A stretch of 64,000 nt of DNA from Phaseolus vulgaris (GCF_000499845.2 NC_023756.2:8787344-8851343); one strand, 5' to 3'; positions 24,849-36,850 are shown, counted from the first letter of the stretch. Numbers and translations: made by a program. Notes: generated by a model from the sequence alone, not told the origin.

Positions 24849-24931
24849 CTGAAGAGTGATATTAATAGATATTGTTATGAAGATGAGAAACTTTTGGATG
24901 AGGCATATAAAGAAATATTCTCTTAGGCCAT
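24849..24931 (+). pseudogene. second decayed copy of exon 5 of the DUF2854-type gene
   Basis: Closer to the functional exon than the 22.56 kb copy: LKSDINRYCYEDEKLLDEAY, then a TAG stop, against VKSDVTRYRYGDEQHLDEAL. It shares the LLDEAY change, the one-base deletion, the lost acceptor and the retained GTATGT donor with the other copy. Both therefore descend from one degenerate ancestor that was later tandemly duplicated. Confidence 0.82.
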
Positions 24932-25278
24932 GTATGTCATTTTCAATTAGTGAATAATCATCTAGGTATTTTTTACTTTTTGTATGAGACATAAAAGTTG
25001 CATTTTTCTTTGTCTTGTACTTGTATTTCAAATAAAATACAACAAGTGTACTTGAATCAAATTTGAGGCTTAAATTTGAGGTATTTATGTTCCGAACATG
25101 GACAAAATTGAATCCTTTTTAATATTGATGTATTTGTCATCTATCAACAACCACCTAAACTCTAACTTTTAGCTAAATGATGGAAATTGTGAGTTTTTTT
25201 TTTCATATTGGATATACTCTAACAATCTTCCATAGCTAGCTAAATTAGCTAAACAATTTGATGGCCACTACATGTACT

Positions 25279-26261
25279 CGTTGTAGCTAGGATTTAAGCA
25301 CTCTTTTTCCGATGTATGTGATATGTTTTTCAATTTCCAAAAATCATTTTGTATGTATTGTTTGAGGGAGAATGAATACTAAGGAGAAGTTCATTATTGT
25401 AGAATTATTTTATTCACTTATGTATTTGTGAACCAATTAATAATACTATTATATTTGTCTCATTATGGATTATTGTTTTCATGTTATTTATTTTATGATC
25501 TAGAGATAGTAGAAAAAAATTATTTAATATAAAACTACATTTATATATGTTCTTTTGTTTGTATATCATGAATTTTTTTTTTTTTTTTTGGGTATCATTA
25601 GGTAGATTTTGCTCTAAGATTATAAGAACTATGAACAATTCTTTGTTTAATTATTTCTAGGTGCATTTAAATAGGTCTTGAAATTTTATTTTAATTGACT
25701 TGACATTTTGTATATAGTTTTTAGTAATATCTGCTTCTAAAATCCTCATATTATTTACTCCGATTCTACACATTATCTTAAGTTATGACACATTCTATGT
25801 AAAATATATTTTTTGATTTAGATTTAATGTATTGATAAGTTCTTAAAAGAATTTATTATATTGTCATTGTAATTAATAAGAGATTTAATGTATTTTCCAA
25901 TGAAAATCTATCTCTTATTATATATTCCAATTCTCACGTTAATCTTACACTAAATTATGGATATAGAAAATTTATTTTTAGATTTAGATTTAATGTATAA
26001 GTCCTTAGAAAATTCAATATATTTGTCATTGTAATTATAAAAGTTCTTTTCTACTCATAAAGAAAGGAGATAATGACTAACCCTACCGAAATTACAAACC
26101 ATAAAAATTTAAATTAGCATTGTACTCTTTCCTATCCCACACCCCTTAACTTCATTCAACAAGGTAATTTTCTTGAAACAAGTGCCTGTATTTCAAACCA
26201 TCATTTTTTTGTAAGGAAAAACAAAGTTAGTTTACAATTCACCATAAAGTCTTTGGTGTAT
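25279..26261. other. AT-rich tail of the duplication array
   Basis: No gene. The last ~460 bases duplicate 20930-21375. The sequence is broken at ~26262, where gypsy gag sequence starts directly after tctttggtgtatgttttt. Confidence 0.6.
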
Positions 26262-28110
26262 GTTTTTCCGAGAAGAAGGAGCCTCGAGTTGGTTTATAAG
26301 GCCAAAGATCAAGGAAAGGAGGAGTGGAGGAGCGAGAGTTGCAAAAGCTTGTCCGAGAAGAAGGAGTGAGGTGCAAACTGACCGAATGAGTAGTGGTTCA
26401 ATTATTCTTTTGGTTTCAACCCCATTCGAGAACAATTGGAAGGGTATCGTCAGGCCGAGAGAATCAATGCGAAAAAGGAAGTAAATGGTGTCAACCAAAA
26501 GCATGGTGAACGAGAGGATGTCTGATGCCTAGCAGATGGTGCTTTTGATGTCTCTGCATAGAGAGATGACTGAGATGAAGAGAAGGAACAAGGAGATGAA
26601 TTGGAAGAATAAAGAGGAGATTCTCGCTCTCCAAAGGGAGAATGAAGAGATGAAGAAGAAGTTTGCAAAGGGGGGTCCATTTGGTGGGCCAGGCCACCCT
26701 ACCGGCCCTAAAACTATTGAGGAGCCGAAAGCAATCCACATTGAAGAGGCTGAGGGTGAGTCATATCTAAATAGGTCGATCCCCACGACCGGTACCTTGA
26801 ACTTGTCTCGCCGACACCATTTAGTAACTATGTGATTGGGGCATAACTTCCGACTATCTGGAAAGGTTTTAACATGGACTGTTATGATGGTACGACCGAC
26901 CCCGGCGAACACATGGACGTGTTCACCATGCACATGAGCTTATGCACCTCAGGCAATGAAGTCTTGTGTCGAGTATTCCCCACCTCGCTGAAGGAAGGAG
27001 CCTTGAGCTAGGTTATGAGGCTTCCTCCAAACTCCATCAACTATTTTGAGATCCTGGTGTCCAAGTTTGGGAAACAATTCGCTACTAGCTGACTGCATCA
27101 CCTAACTTCTATCGCCCTAGTCAATATTCGCCAAGAGAATGGGGAATCTTTGAGGTTTTTCATGGAGAGGTTCGGTAAGGTTGCCAAGAACATCCAGAGT
27201 CTGAGTCCGGACGTGGTCATGCATCACATGGTCACAACCCTACGGTCGGGGTCGTTTGCTGATAGTTTGTGCGAAAAGCCAACTACAAACCTGTATGAGC
27301 TTAGGCAGAGAGCTGCTAAGTTCATGCGACTGGAAGAGTTGAGGGAGTTTAAGAATCAGGCTAGGGCCGAGGCAGGTGGAGATAAGGGGAAGGAGAAGGA
27401 GAAAGAGTGTCTAAGTCGACCTGTTGTTGGTAAAGGAGATAGGCACAAGGATAATCGGGGGACCCGGTTTACAAGATATACCCCTTTGAGTGCTAATAGG
27501 GGAAGGACTCTAGATGAGGCCCTGAGTGCCGATCAGATCCCACCACCGAGAAGAGCTGTGAGCCCTAAGAATGTCGACCGGATTGTAGGTGTCGGTATCA
27601 TGGAAATAATGGACACACCACTGGGGAATGTCAAGAATTGAAAGATAAGATCGAGAAACTTATCCAAGCTGGACATCTCCACCAGTTTGTGTAGGGGGGC
27701 GAGGTTTGAAGCGGACCCCAAGGAGGGAAGAGACAACCGGGCGGAGAGATTATACCCCTAGGAAGACGAGAGAGGACAATCGTCGACCGAGGCGAGAGGA
27801 GCCTCCAAGAAAGGAAGGTGGAGGAAGGGGTGACCGAGAGGTCATAAATACCATTGTCGGGGGCTTCGCTGGGGGAGGTTGCTCTAACACGGCAAGGAAG
27901 AAAAACGTAAGAGGAATGCAGCAGGTGAACACCATATCTTTCTGACCGAGGATGTCACTCATCATCTTCACCGATAAGGACTATAAAGATGTCGACTCTT
28001 CACCGGACGACCCCATGGTCATAACGGTTGATATATACAACTTTTCCATCATGAAACTATTTTTGATTGATCTCTCTTTTTTAGTTAATGACCAGGAGCG
28101 TAAAACAACC
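26262..28110 (+). pseudogene. Ty3-gypsy gag (to start of protease), degenerate
   Basis: A G+C-richer island that reads as gag when small frame breaks are allowed. It starts with a basic coiled segment (EEILALQRENEEMKKKFAKG, ~26600-26670). The capsid-like part follows (DCYDGTTDPGEHMDVFTMHM at ~26877-26935, then RQENGESLRFFMERFGKVAK). A basic linker, a short CRYHGNNGHTTGEC zinc-knuckle-like stretch (~27590-27630) and INTIVGGFAGGGCSNTARKK at ~27845-27900 come next. Several in-frame stops are seen (for example near 26835 and 27010). The match stops around DPMVITVDIYNFSIMK, where protease would begin. It is truncated at both ends, with no LTRs recognised. Confidence 0.8.
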
Positions 28111-28196
28111 TTTTTATACTCCAATCAGATGGTCAAAGCAATTAATTCAAGAACTAAAAGTAGTTTGAATCATTTAAAACAAATTGGTACAACTTA

Positions 28197-29045
28197 ACAG
28201 AATTCTGTTAAGGTTTTTAGAAAAACAACCAATTGAATTCTCAAAACATTCGGTTGAATTGATTTGACAGCAAAGTCAAAACAAAGTCAAGTTTTTTAAA
28301 TCCTTTTTAAAATCCACTAAGTGTAAAACAACCAGTTGAATCGACATTTCAACAGGTTGGGTTTTCACACTCTTTAAAAAACACATATTTTTCAAAAGGA
28401 TTAAGATTCAATTAACCTTGGATCATCATAAAGAGTGGATTAACAATTCAAAGACTACTAGACACACACAAAAAATCAGCAACAAGAGTCTTCAAGCATT
28501 CCTCTTGGATTTGGAGACATTAAAGCACTTTGTTCAACAATAACCTCTATTGAGTCATTTACGCAGGGTTGCAGTTTCCCCCACAAAACCATCCTTGGGG
28601 AATGTGTTTTCCGAAGTTTTTTCAAACCTTAGGAAAAGTCTTTCAAAACCCAGGTTAAATACCATGGGTTTAAGAACTTCCGTAAAATACCATGAGTTTC
28701 AAAACTTCTGTAAAATATCATGGGTTTAAGAACCTCCATAAAATACCATGAGTTTAAAAATTTTTGGAAAATGACTTGCCATTTGAAATAACCTTCAATC
28801 TCATTTTCCACCATCTCTAACGATCCTCCTGAGTTCTCACTTTAACCGTAGACACATTGCTCGACTAAATGGCAGTCATAGCAAGGAATCACAATTCAGT
28901 CACACTTATGTCTCTTATATCTAAGGAGAAGAAACACTAAATAAGACACTATCTTCTTCTTACTCCATTATTGTTTCTTCCATCACCTTACTGCCCCAAC
29001 TTGGGTCACAAAACATTTTTACCTAGCTCGGCAACAACTGGTGTT
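28197..29045. mobile_element. probable LTR-derived sequence
   Basis: Contains recurring aacaaccagttgaat-type motifs and a stretch (catcctcttggatttggagaca-like at ~28497-28523, cgcagggttgcagtttccc at 28562-28580) that resembles the leader and U5 of plant copia LTRs as I remember them. No boundaries, primer site or protein domain could be fixed. Confidence 0.35.
28659..28770. repeat. 28 bp x 4 tandem repeat
   Basis: Four exact-length 28 bp units start at 28659, 28687, 28715 and 28743 (consensus start ataccatgggtttaagaact). Divergence increases in the last unit. On the minus strand the array reads as an open frame, but this is a by-product of the repeat. Confidence 0.9.
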
Positions 29046-29559
29046 TATCACTACTTTATATATCCTAAATAATTGAATTATATATTAGTTATGGGGTTCA
29101 AAGCCATGTGTGTTCTTGGCTAAAGATTGCAAGAACATTTTGTAAGGAGAAATTAACTTTATTACTTCTCACTTTCACAATGAATTAACTATTAGATGCA
29201 TTTTAAAATAAAGACCTTAAATTAAAATAATTCAAAATTATTAGTATTAAATATTAACAATTATAACAATAATTAAAATTGGACATAAAATATACGTACA
29301 TCACAAGCTAAAACAAAACAAGTCAGGTTTTTTTGAAGTATGAGTTCGTAACAAAAAAAAAACTAGGAATCATATAAACCAACTACCGTCAATCATAAGA
29401 AATGTGCAAATACTGTTGAAATACTTATTATCCAATGTTATTTTGTTGAGTTTTAAAAATAAATTTTTGAAACTTTAGAAAACTTATTTATAATGTAAAG
29501 TTACACTTTCAAGATTTTAGAGAATTTAGTTATAAAATATATTAAAACTATACAATTTT

Positions 29560-30031
29560 TAATTATTTATTTATTGAAGTTTTAAAAAACTGAAGTGTTT
29601 TATTGAGGCTCTACAATAAATCTTTGGAATTTAACGAAGGTTAAAAAAACCTCTGTTATTTTGTTGAGTTTTTAGAATAAATCTTTGAAATTTAACAAAG
29701 GTTAAAATGAATTTCGTTAATTTGTTGAGGTTGTTGAATAAACCTTTGGAACTTACTGAAAGTTAAAAAAAACCTTCGTTATTTTGTTGATATTTTAGAA
29801 TAAATCTTTGGAATTTAACGAAAGTTAAAAAAGCCTCTACTATTTTGCTGGGGTTTTAAAATAAACCTTTGAAATTTAACGAAGGTTAAAAAAACCTCCG
29901 TTATTTTACCGAGGTTTTAGAATAACCTTTGGAACTTAACACAAGTTAAAAAAACCTCTATTAATTAAATCAATTCCTAGGGTTATATTAACCTCTGCTA
30001 AATAACCTCTGTTAAAACCTTTTTTTTAGTG
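29560..30031 (-). mobile_element. CACTA-type end with ~60 bp subterminal tandem repeats
   Basis: Six units of 58-62 bp, each with aataaa(t/c)ctttggaa.tta followed by gttaaaaaaacctc and ttattttgttgag. The unit motif begins near 29615, 29676, 29737, 29799, 29859 and 29921. The array runs into gttaaaaccttttttttagtg, whose complement starts CACTAAAAAAAAGG, at 30031. Subterminal repeats abutting a CACTA terminus are the hallmark of the CACTA superfamily. No convincing opposite terminus was found; CACTAC at 29049 is a weak candidate with a different TIR. Confidence 0.55.
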
Positions 30032-31683
30032 TCAAATTGACTCAAAGGAAGAAAAACAGAAAGAAACTTACTCTAGATAATATTACAATCATGCAACTTT
30101 ACTCTACTCATTGCTAGGAGGCTGGTTAGACTGATAAAGGATAGGGTGGAAATTTAGAGAGAAGACAAATGAGAAAAGAAAATATTTTCTAGAGATAATG
30201 TGAAACTAATGCTCATATTAAGCGCAAGGAAATTGTGTTGAACGAATTTAAGGTAAAAAACAAATATAACTCATTTAAAATAATAATTTAACATGTAAAA
30301 ACCAAGACTTAACTTTAAAATACGCATCACATCAATTTAAATCATCAACCACTTATTCAATTGTTTAAACTTCCAACCATTTTCACCAATTAACATCTAT
30401 TTCAATAAAAAAGAAAATTTTGCAATAAATTTTGAAACTTGTGTGACCACATCACCTTCTTATCCAGATCCTCTAATTTAGAGTTCTATTGAAAAATAAC
30501 ATTGACTTCCCCTATTTGATTATGAGCACTCACATAGAACTCCAACTCCTAATAAAGAAAACAAAGATAACCTAATATGCACCACAAAATCGTCATCAAT
30601 GATTTGATCACATCACTATAGTACCCTAAACTAAGAATAATCCTAAAGTCACATACATTACAAGTAAAATTAATTATATTTTCTATATATAATATATAAT
30701 GTATAATATTAATATTTGTGCAATATACTATATTTTTTATTAGTATACCATTGTTATATATTAATATTATACTTATTAATTAATAAATATTTAATATATT
30801 TAGTAAATATAATATAGTATTAATTATATCAATTACTCTCAATGTTTTTTCTCTTCTTTTCTTAGTTGTACATATACAAAATTATAATAATTTATTAAAT
30901 AAATAATGTTATATAATTAATATGGAATAATATGAAAAAATGTAATAACATAAATATACATGTGTATTTAATATATATATTTATTTAAAGTTTAGATAAA
31001 AATTTAATAATACATTTATTATTATAATAGATTGCATTTATACATTTTTTAAATAATCAATTTTAATCATAAAGGAAGAGAGAGATTAATTAAAGCCTTT
31101 CCAACTTTTCAAATTTTACAACCAAAATAAAACGCCTTATTGTATTTATATAACCTTTAAATAAAACATTTATATAAATTTATGATTTAATTTATTTCTT
31201 ACTGCAATTGATAAAGTTCCTTAACAGTTTTGATAAATTTATATTTGTAAAGAGAGACTAAAGGGGAAAAAAAATATAATTCAAATTAGATCATAGAAAT
31301 GTTAGAAATTCAAGGTGATTCAAAGTTGTTTATATGACAATATAAATAATAAACAAGTAAAAAAAATTCGGTTGGAGATATCATCTTGACTTTTTATATG
31401 AATTTGTTTACAATTCATTAATATTGAATTTCTCGAAAGTCTCTTCTAAAAAATCCTGAAAACGGTACAATACTTAAAAAAATATTTCATTCAAGAAAGA
31501 GATGTGTTCCAATATGAAATTTAAAAAAATATATAAATAAAAAATTCACAAAACTTTTTATCTTAAAATTTTAGGTTAAATATAACATTGTAGTATTTTG
31601 TGAATTTTGTTCATAACTTATTGTTAACAAATCTTCCTAATATCTTATAAAAAAAATAAAAATAAATTATAAATTTAAGCAAT
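30032..31683. other. AT-rich spacer
   Basis: No gene or element was recognised. There are many TA-rich runs, especially 30680-31040. Confidence 0.6.
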
Positions 31684-32114
31684 GTAAACATGCGTTTACT
31701 ACTAAGATAAATGTTCATTGGATGCTTCGTATTCGATGAAATACGTGTCTTACTTACTGTGGAAGAACCAGGTTTATGGTTACTCATATTTTTCGTGAAG
31801 GGAATGTGTGTGCTGATAAGTTGACTAATTTAAGATTTATTCATAGAGAATCCTTTCATTGGTATAATAGGTTTCCATCTAGTCTGTTATAAGAATTTTT
31901 TATTAATAGGTATAGTTTATCTATGTATCGTTTTTGTTAACATATGAGTTTTGGTCTAGTTCCCCCATATTTTTGTATTTTCTTTCTTTTTCTTCTTTTT
32001 AATAATATTTTTTTCATGTGATGACAAATGATTGTTATTACTTGAGGTGTCATTCTATCTGAGATGTTAAGTAGCATAGTAATACCTAACACGAAAGCTT
32101 TTGACATAAAAAAA
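31684..32114 (+). mobile_element. LINE 3' fragment (RNase H tail)
   Basis: Reads RTRFMVTHIFREGNVCADKL followed by TNLRFIHRESFHWYNRFPSS and a stop at ~31890, the pattern of the C-terminal RNase H-like domain of plant LINEs (HIFREGN.CAD.L.N). A 3' untranslated tail follows with tgagatgttaagtagcatag and a short A-run at 32106-32113. The 5' part has stops, so it is dead. A related tail occurs near 44530. Confidence 0.7.
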
Positions 32115-32198
32115 ATCTTAAATTAGTTCCCCCACAATAATCTCAAGCTTGTGCCCCGACATTCCACACAATCCTTCTCCTCTCACATTCTCAACACC

Positions 32199-32206
32199 TA
32201 TATAAG
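32199..32206 (+). promoter_or_regulatory. TATA box of a promoter-like segment
   Basis: TATATAAG sits in a C/T-rich plant-type core promoter context. It is followed after ~15 bases by tcccctcccaaccctaatgc and a long pyrimidine-rich leader. A telo-box AAACCCTAA lies downstream at 32353-32361, a motif common in leaders of plant growth and translation genes. Confidence 0.45.
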
Positions 32207-32647
32207 GCATTCCCCTCCCAACCCTAATGCACTCAAACCCTATTCTTCTCATTCACATATTCATATCTCTCTAAGATTCTCCCAATCCCATTTCCTATAA
32301 CATTTTCTCCAAACTTTCTCTTTTGCTTATCATTGCATCATTCCACCACCCCAAACCCTAATAAGATCTCATCACCACCATGCTTCAAATCCTCTATTAT
32401 CACAACTTTTAAATCCACCAATAGTTCTAGTTTAGATTTTTCACAATCATGTCTTAGATCCATAAGCCTCTACCACATCTTAGACACACTACCACTCTTC
32501 AAATCCTCTTAGTGAAATTTTCTTACTCCTCTCTCCTTTCAACTACCATTACTTACATTTGCTATATTTATGTTTTTAAAATTTGAATCTAAATTTGGAC
32601 TCTTCTATCTGACTTCTGTTTTGGGATTTTTTGTGATTGGACAGAAG

Positions 32648-32731
32648 ATGGTTGCCAATGAAGAGAAATAGCATGGCAATATTGCAATGTTTGAAATGGG
32701 GAAAACAATATCTATAGTTCTACAACCAGGT
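32648..32731 (+). pseudogene. aborted reading frame after the promoter-like segment
   Basis: ATG at 32648 reads MVANEEK then TAG, and the same frame continues HGNIAMFEMGKTISIVLQPG up to a possible GTAAAT donor (~32730). One base change (TAG from CAG or similar) would separate it from an open exon. No continuing exon was recognised, so it is either a dead first exon or part of a non-coding transcript. Confidence 0.3.
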
Positions 32732-33603
32732 AAATATTTTCTTAAGTTTTGTGAGTTTTTTCCTATGTTATTTTGTCGTGTGTTTGTGGTGGTTTGCAGA
32801 GTAGGCGAAAATATTAAATATGAGGAATCATGTTAAAAGGTGAAACTTTTGTTGGTGGATTTGTGTTATGCTAAGGATTTTTTTTGTACTTTGTGTGTGT
32901 TAGTTGTGTTTGTGTCTACTTATGTATATATAGATTTTGTGGTTTGTTTTGAGTTTGGATGAAAAAAAAATTGTTTATTTGATTTTCTATGTTGAAGTGG
33001 CAACATGGAAAAAATATTTGTGTCCTATTTTATTATGTCCTAAGTGCCTTTTTAAAAAGCTTATTTTTAATAATATAAATGTTTTTTTTTAAATTGTATT
33101 ATATTTAAATTATTCTATCTCTAGTGTCTAAAGATTTATTTCATTTATTTCATTTATTTTAGTTATTGGCAAATAACTTTTACTCATGGTGCATCTAGTT
33201 TATATTCACGTCTTTGTGTGTGACATATCTAGACGAGAATTTTATTTTATTTTTATATTATTTAAAAAAAAACAATTTTACCTCCATTTAATTTAGAATA
33301 TACATTTTAGTGTATGGTCTATAATCTGCATGAAGATTTCTTAGCTATGATGTACCAATACTTTAAAATTTTCAAGATACGCATATCATATTTATGAGTT
33401 ACTAATGTGTACTATTCAGATGCCTTTTTATCAAAATTTTATTTATATCTTTGAAAATAATGTAATGCAAGTTTTGTTTCATGTAAAAAAATGTATAATA
33501 TATTTAATAAAATATCTTATATTCAAATTTAATTATGATATTTATATGATAAAATTTTCAATATAGATTAAAGACTAAAAATAATATCTTTGATAATCGC
33601 AAA

Positions 33604-33640
<37 letters not shown>

Positions 33641-34319
33641 ATAATGTATACAATAAAAATCTAGAAAAATAACCAAAAAAATATAAATAAATTTTTTAAA
33701 TTATTATTTTATAAATATTGTTTTTTTAAATTGCCATTTACTTATAGCATTATGCCTATTAATGTACTTCTAGTTGTATGTAGGATTGAATGATAGGGTT
33801 TGTGTTCTCTTCAATTTTTATTTAAGTTGGAAACGGTGGTTTCAAGTTCAACCATGTCAACATTCATTAGAAAAAATAATAATTTTAATATGCTTTAGAA
33901 AATAAAATATTAAAAAATCTGAAAATTTCTAAGCAAGGAAGCAAAAGAAAATGCAAGTGAGGTCACTTGATGTGTTGATAATACTAATGAAAAGTTCCAA
34001 ACCTAATTTGCAAAGCTTTTAAACTACTAACTTTTTATGGACGAAACATTATGAATTCAGTAAGTATTACAATTTTAATTAGAAAATATATTTTGGAAAC
34101 CTAGTTTGCAATTGCGTTGTTATTTTTTATCTTTTAAACCATTTCTTTTTTGTTTTTTTCTTTATTTTTTAAAATGGTTGGAAACTTGTTCAAAATGTCT
34201 TGGAAATAAAATCAAAATTTAAGGTGTTTATATGAAGGCATACAAAAAAAAAGTTCACTATTGTTGTTCTATGTATCTCGTTTGTCCTAGTTTGTTATAT
34301 TCTGTTTATCAGTTTTATT
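32732..34319. other. AT-rich spacer or intron
   Basis: No coding sequence recognised. It contains the (AT)n tract at 33607-33637. Confidence 0.5.
33607..33637. repeat. (AT)n microsatellite
   Basis: About fifteen AT dinucleotides in a row. Confidence 0.9.
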
Positions 34320-35340
34320 CATTTTATTCCTGAAATTTGTCTTCTAGGTCAAATTTTATCTCACAAAAATAGTTTTGATTTATTTTGTAAATTGACTCAA
34401 TTATACATTCATTCACATTTATTACCACTTCTTGCACACAAGTCTTAACTTCACGTAAATATTCTCCTATTTTCTTATTTAACCTTAACGTATGATAACA
34501 ATTTCATTAATTTGTCCTTGTGTTGTGTTATAATGGTCACTTTATATGCATCTAGAGAAGCTTAAATCTTTATTCAACTTATATATGTATTTCTTAAAGG
34601 ATTTTCTTTGTCATATTTTGCATGCATAATACATAAAAAAAAAATACTAGATCTTGAATTATCATTGTTTATTAGATAAATTGTGGGACTAGAAGTTTGA
34701 AATATAAAGTTAATTCTTTATCCTTAGTTGAACTAATAATACAATTCAATATCAGTGGTACAAGAAATATGGAATCATTGACCCAAGTAGACAATTTGGA
34801 AAGAATGAATGCTCATCATAATTCTTGTACCTACCCATTTTTGCGTGAAACTTCTCAGTTTTCTGACCAAGTATTGTATCAATAAACCATGAAATTTATC
34901 CATGGATAAGGAAGAAGGTCATATGCATCTTCATTATAATAATATTATGCACATTCAGGGATAAATTTCATGGTAATTGACAGTGTACACGGTTAAAGAA
35001 TTTGAGAAGCTTCATACAAATATGAGTAGGTAAAGGGTTGTGATGAGCATTCATTGTTTTTAGATGGTCTACTTGAACTAATATTTTCACATTTGCATAT
35101 CATCACATATTGAACTACATTATTGATTCAATTAATATAAAAAATAGAATTAAGTTTATACTTTTGAACCCCACAAATAATCAAGGAAAGGATGGTAATT
35201 CAAGATCAAGTATTATTTATGATGTAATATGCATGCATGATCATTCAAAGGGAATCCATTATAGAAAATATATAATGAAAAAAATTTGTCAAGCTTCTCC
35301 ATATGTGTATAAAGTTGCCTTTATAGTATAAGATAATGAC
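34320..35340. repeat. tandem duplication containing hairpin 1
   Basis: Colinear with ~35800-37130. Shared landmarks are attgactcaa.ta.a.gttca..attaccac, caatttgtcct.ttgttgtg.tataat and the hairpin itself. The copies differ by a MITE inserted in the second one and by many substitutions. Confidence 0.65.
34750..35115 (+). ncRNA. long imperfect hairpin 1 (candidate small-RNA precursor)
   Basis: The left arm (~34750-34915) is complementary to the right arm (~34958-35115) over roughly 160 bases at about 75% by eye, around a ~40-base loop. Best-paired blocks are accatgaaatttatcc against ggataaatttcatggt, aatgaatgctcatca against tgatgagcattcatt, and caagtagac against gtctacttg. The left arm is also an open frame of little value. 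It could be a young MIR-like locus made by inverted duplication, or a foldback transposon. No known miRNA was recognised. Confidence 0.45.
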
Positions 35341-35914
35341 AACTTAATGGAATTTCTAACATATCATATAGTTGAAAAAAGAGAGCATATTTAACTTGAA
35401 GACTAAGACTTGTAGGCAAGAATTATACAAAAATAAATTCAATATGATTTTTTAGGATAAAATTACTCCATAGGACTAAATTATAAAAATATTGACAATA
35501 AATTATAAACATAATGTAACACAAAAGTAAGTAAAAAATAAAAGGAGAACATCCTCTCATAATTGTAAAACATACCCTCAACAATAAAATTTTATGTCAA
35601 CTAGAAAAATGTTATCAGAATTCCAAGATTTGCTATTCTACACTTCATTGTTCTATTTGTTAAAATGTTCTCCATTTCATGAATTTGTAACCTCCTTTTA
35701 CTACTTTCTTACACCTTCATAATCTTACAACCACTTCCTTATCACCATGAACTTCTAATGGCACCACGAGCTTATAAAACACCTCAACATCTTAACTTTC
35801 TTTGATTTTAACATTTACCCCACAAAATTGCTTTCATTTCTTTTTCAAATTGACTCAACTAGATGTTCATGAAAACTTATTACCAATTTTTGCCTACAAG
35901 TCATCTTTATATAA

Positions 35915-36292
35915 CACTACAAGAAAATCATGAAATAGAAACCAATTTTTAGAGACAAAAAATAATTAGTTGTTATAGTGACTAAATTAGACATCGTTTT
36001 AGAGATTAAAAAAATTTTGGTTTCTAAATTAGTTTCTATTATTTTTAAATGGTTTCTAAATTGGTGTCTAATTAGCAACCAAGGTTTTTGCTACCAAATT
36101 TAGAATCTAAATAATTGGTAGCAAAAACCTAGGTTGCAAATTAAACACCAATTTAGAAACCATTTAAAAATAATAGAAACTAATTTAGAAACCAAAATTT
36201 TTTTAGTCTCTAAAATGGTTTCTAATTTAGATAACAACTAATTATTTTTGGTTTCTAAAAATTGGTTTCTATTTCATGATTTTCTTGTAGTG
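35915..36292. mobile_element. CACTA-type foldback MITE, copy 1 (378 bp), TSD TAA
   Basis: Begins CACTACAAGAAAATCATGAA and ends with its complement (ttcatgattttcttgtagtg), with TAA at 35912-35914 and 36293-36295. The whole element is an almost perfect palindrome: ggtttttgctacc on the left pairs with ggtagcaaaaacc on the right at the centre. The 3 bp target duplication and CACTA termini fit the CACTA superfamily. There is no coding capacity. Confidence 0.9.
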
Positions 36293-36573
36293 TAAACTCT
36301 CTAAGTTTTTTTTTAACCTTAGCAATTTCAACAATTTGTCCTTTTATTGTGCTATAATAGACACTTTATATACATGTGAAGAAACTTATTTTTTTATGTG
36401 TTTATTCCTTAATGAATTATTTTTGTAAGATTTTGCATGGATAGTACATCACAAATAATACTTGCTTTTACATTACCTTTGTCTCCTACCTTGGTTATTC
36501 ATGGCATTAGACATTTAAAATATAAACTTCATTCTTTATCATTCACATTAGTAGAATGAGTAATATGATTGTG

Positions 36574-36850
36574 TTGCAAATGCATAAACATAGGTTCAGG
36601 TAGACTATTTAGAAAAAAATGGATGCTCATTAGAACTCATGTACATACCCAGTTTTTTTAAAGCTTCATAGCTTTTAAACCATGTACTATACCAATTAGC
36701 AATGGAATTATTTGCCTACTCGTTGGTAGAGTGTATGGTTAAGAAATTTGAGAAGCTTCATGGAAACGTAGGTAATTACAGGAGTCATGATGAGCATCCA
36801 TTATTTTCAAATAACCTGCTTGAATCAATGTTTCCACTTTTGCATTACAA
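36574..36850 (+). ncRNA. long imperfect hairpin 2 (candidate small-RNA precursor)
   Basis: Homologous to hairpin 1. The left arm (~36574-36690) pairs with the right arm (~36695-36850) at roughly 70%. The strongest block is atggatgctcat against atgagcatccat, the same place as in hairpin 1. The loop is much shorter because the apical part seen in copy 1 is missing. Retained pairing in both copies despite divergence is the main reason for listing it. Confidence 0.4.

Larger units (their letters stand above)
23828..25278. repeat. tandem duplication unit, copy 2 of ~2.29 kb offset pair
   Basis: Partner of 21541-22980. The left junction lies at a shared atgtactttttttaaag tract, so short homology may have mediated the duplication. 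It includes foldback copy 3 and the second decayed exon. Confidence 0.85.

Noticed and set aside
26232..26933. Minus-strand frames across the gypsy gag
   Set aside because: They are shadows of the plus-strand gag, which has recognisable capsid and zinc-knuckle-like blocks.
28629..28814. Minus-strand 61-residue frame with repeated peptide pattern
   Set aside because: The pattern only reflects the 28 bp tandem repeat read in frame.
28659..30031. CRISPR-like or centromeric repeat arrays
   Set aside because: Units are directly adjacent without spacers and few in number; they fit local tandem repeats and CACTA subterminal repeats in a plant genome.
29049..30031. Complete CACTA element from CACTAC at 29049 to the terminus at 30031
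   Set aside because: The inner bases of the two ends do not match and the flanking triplets differ (TAT against TCA).
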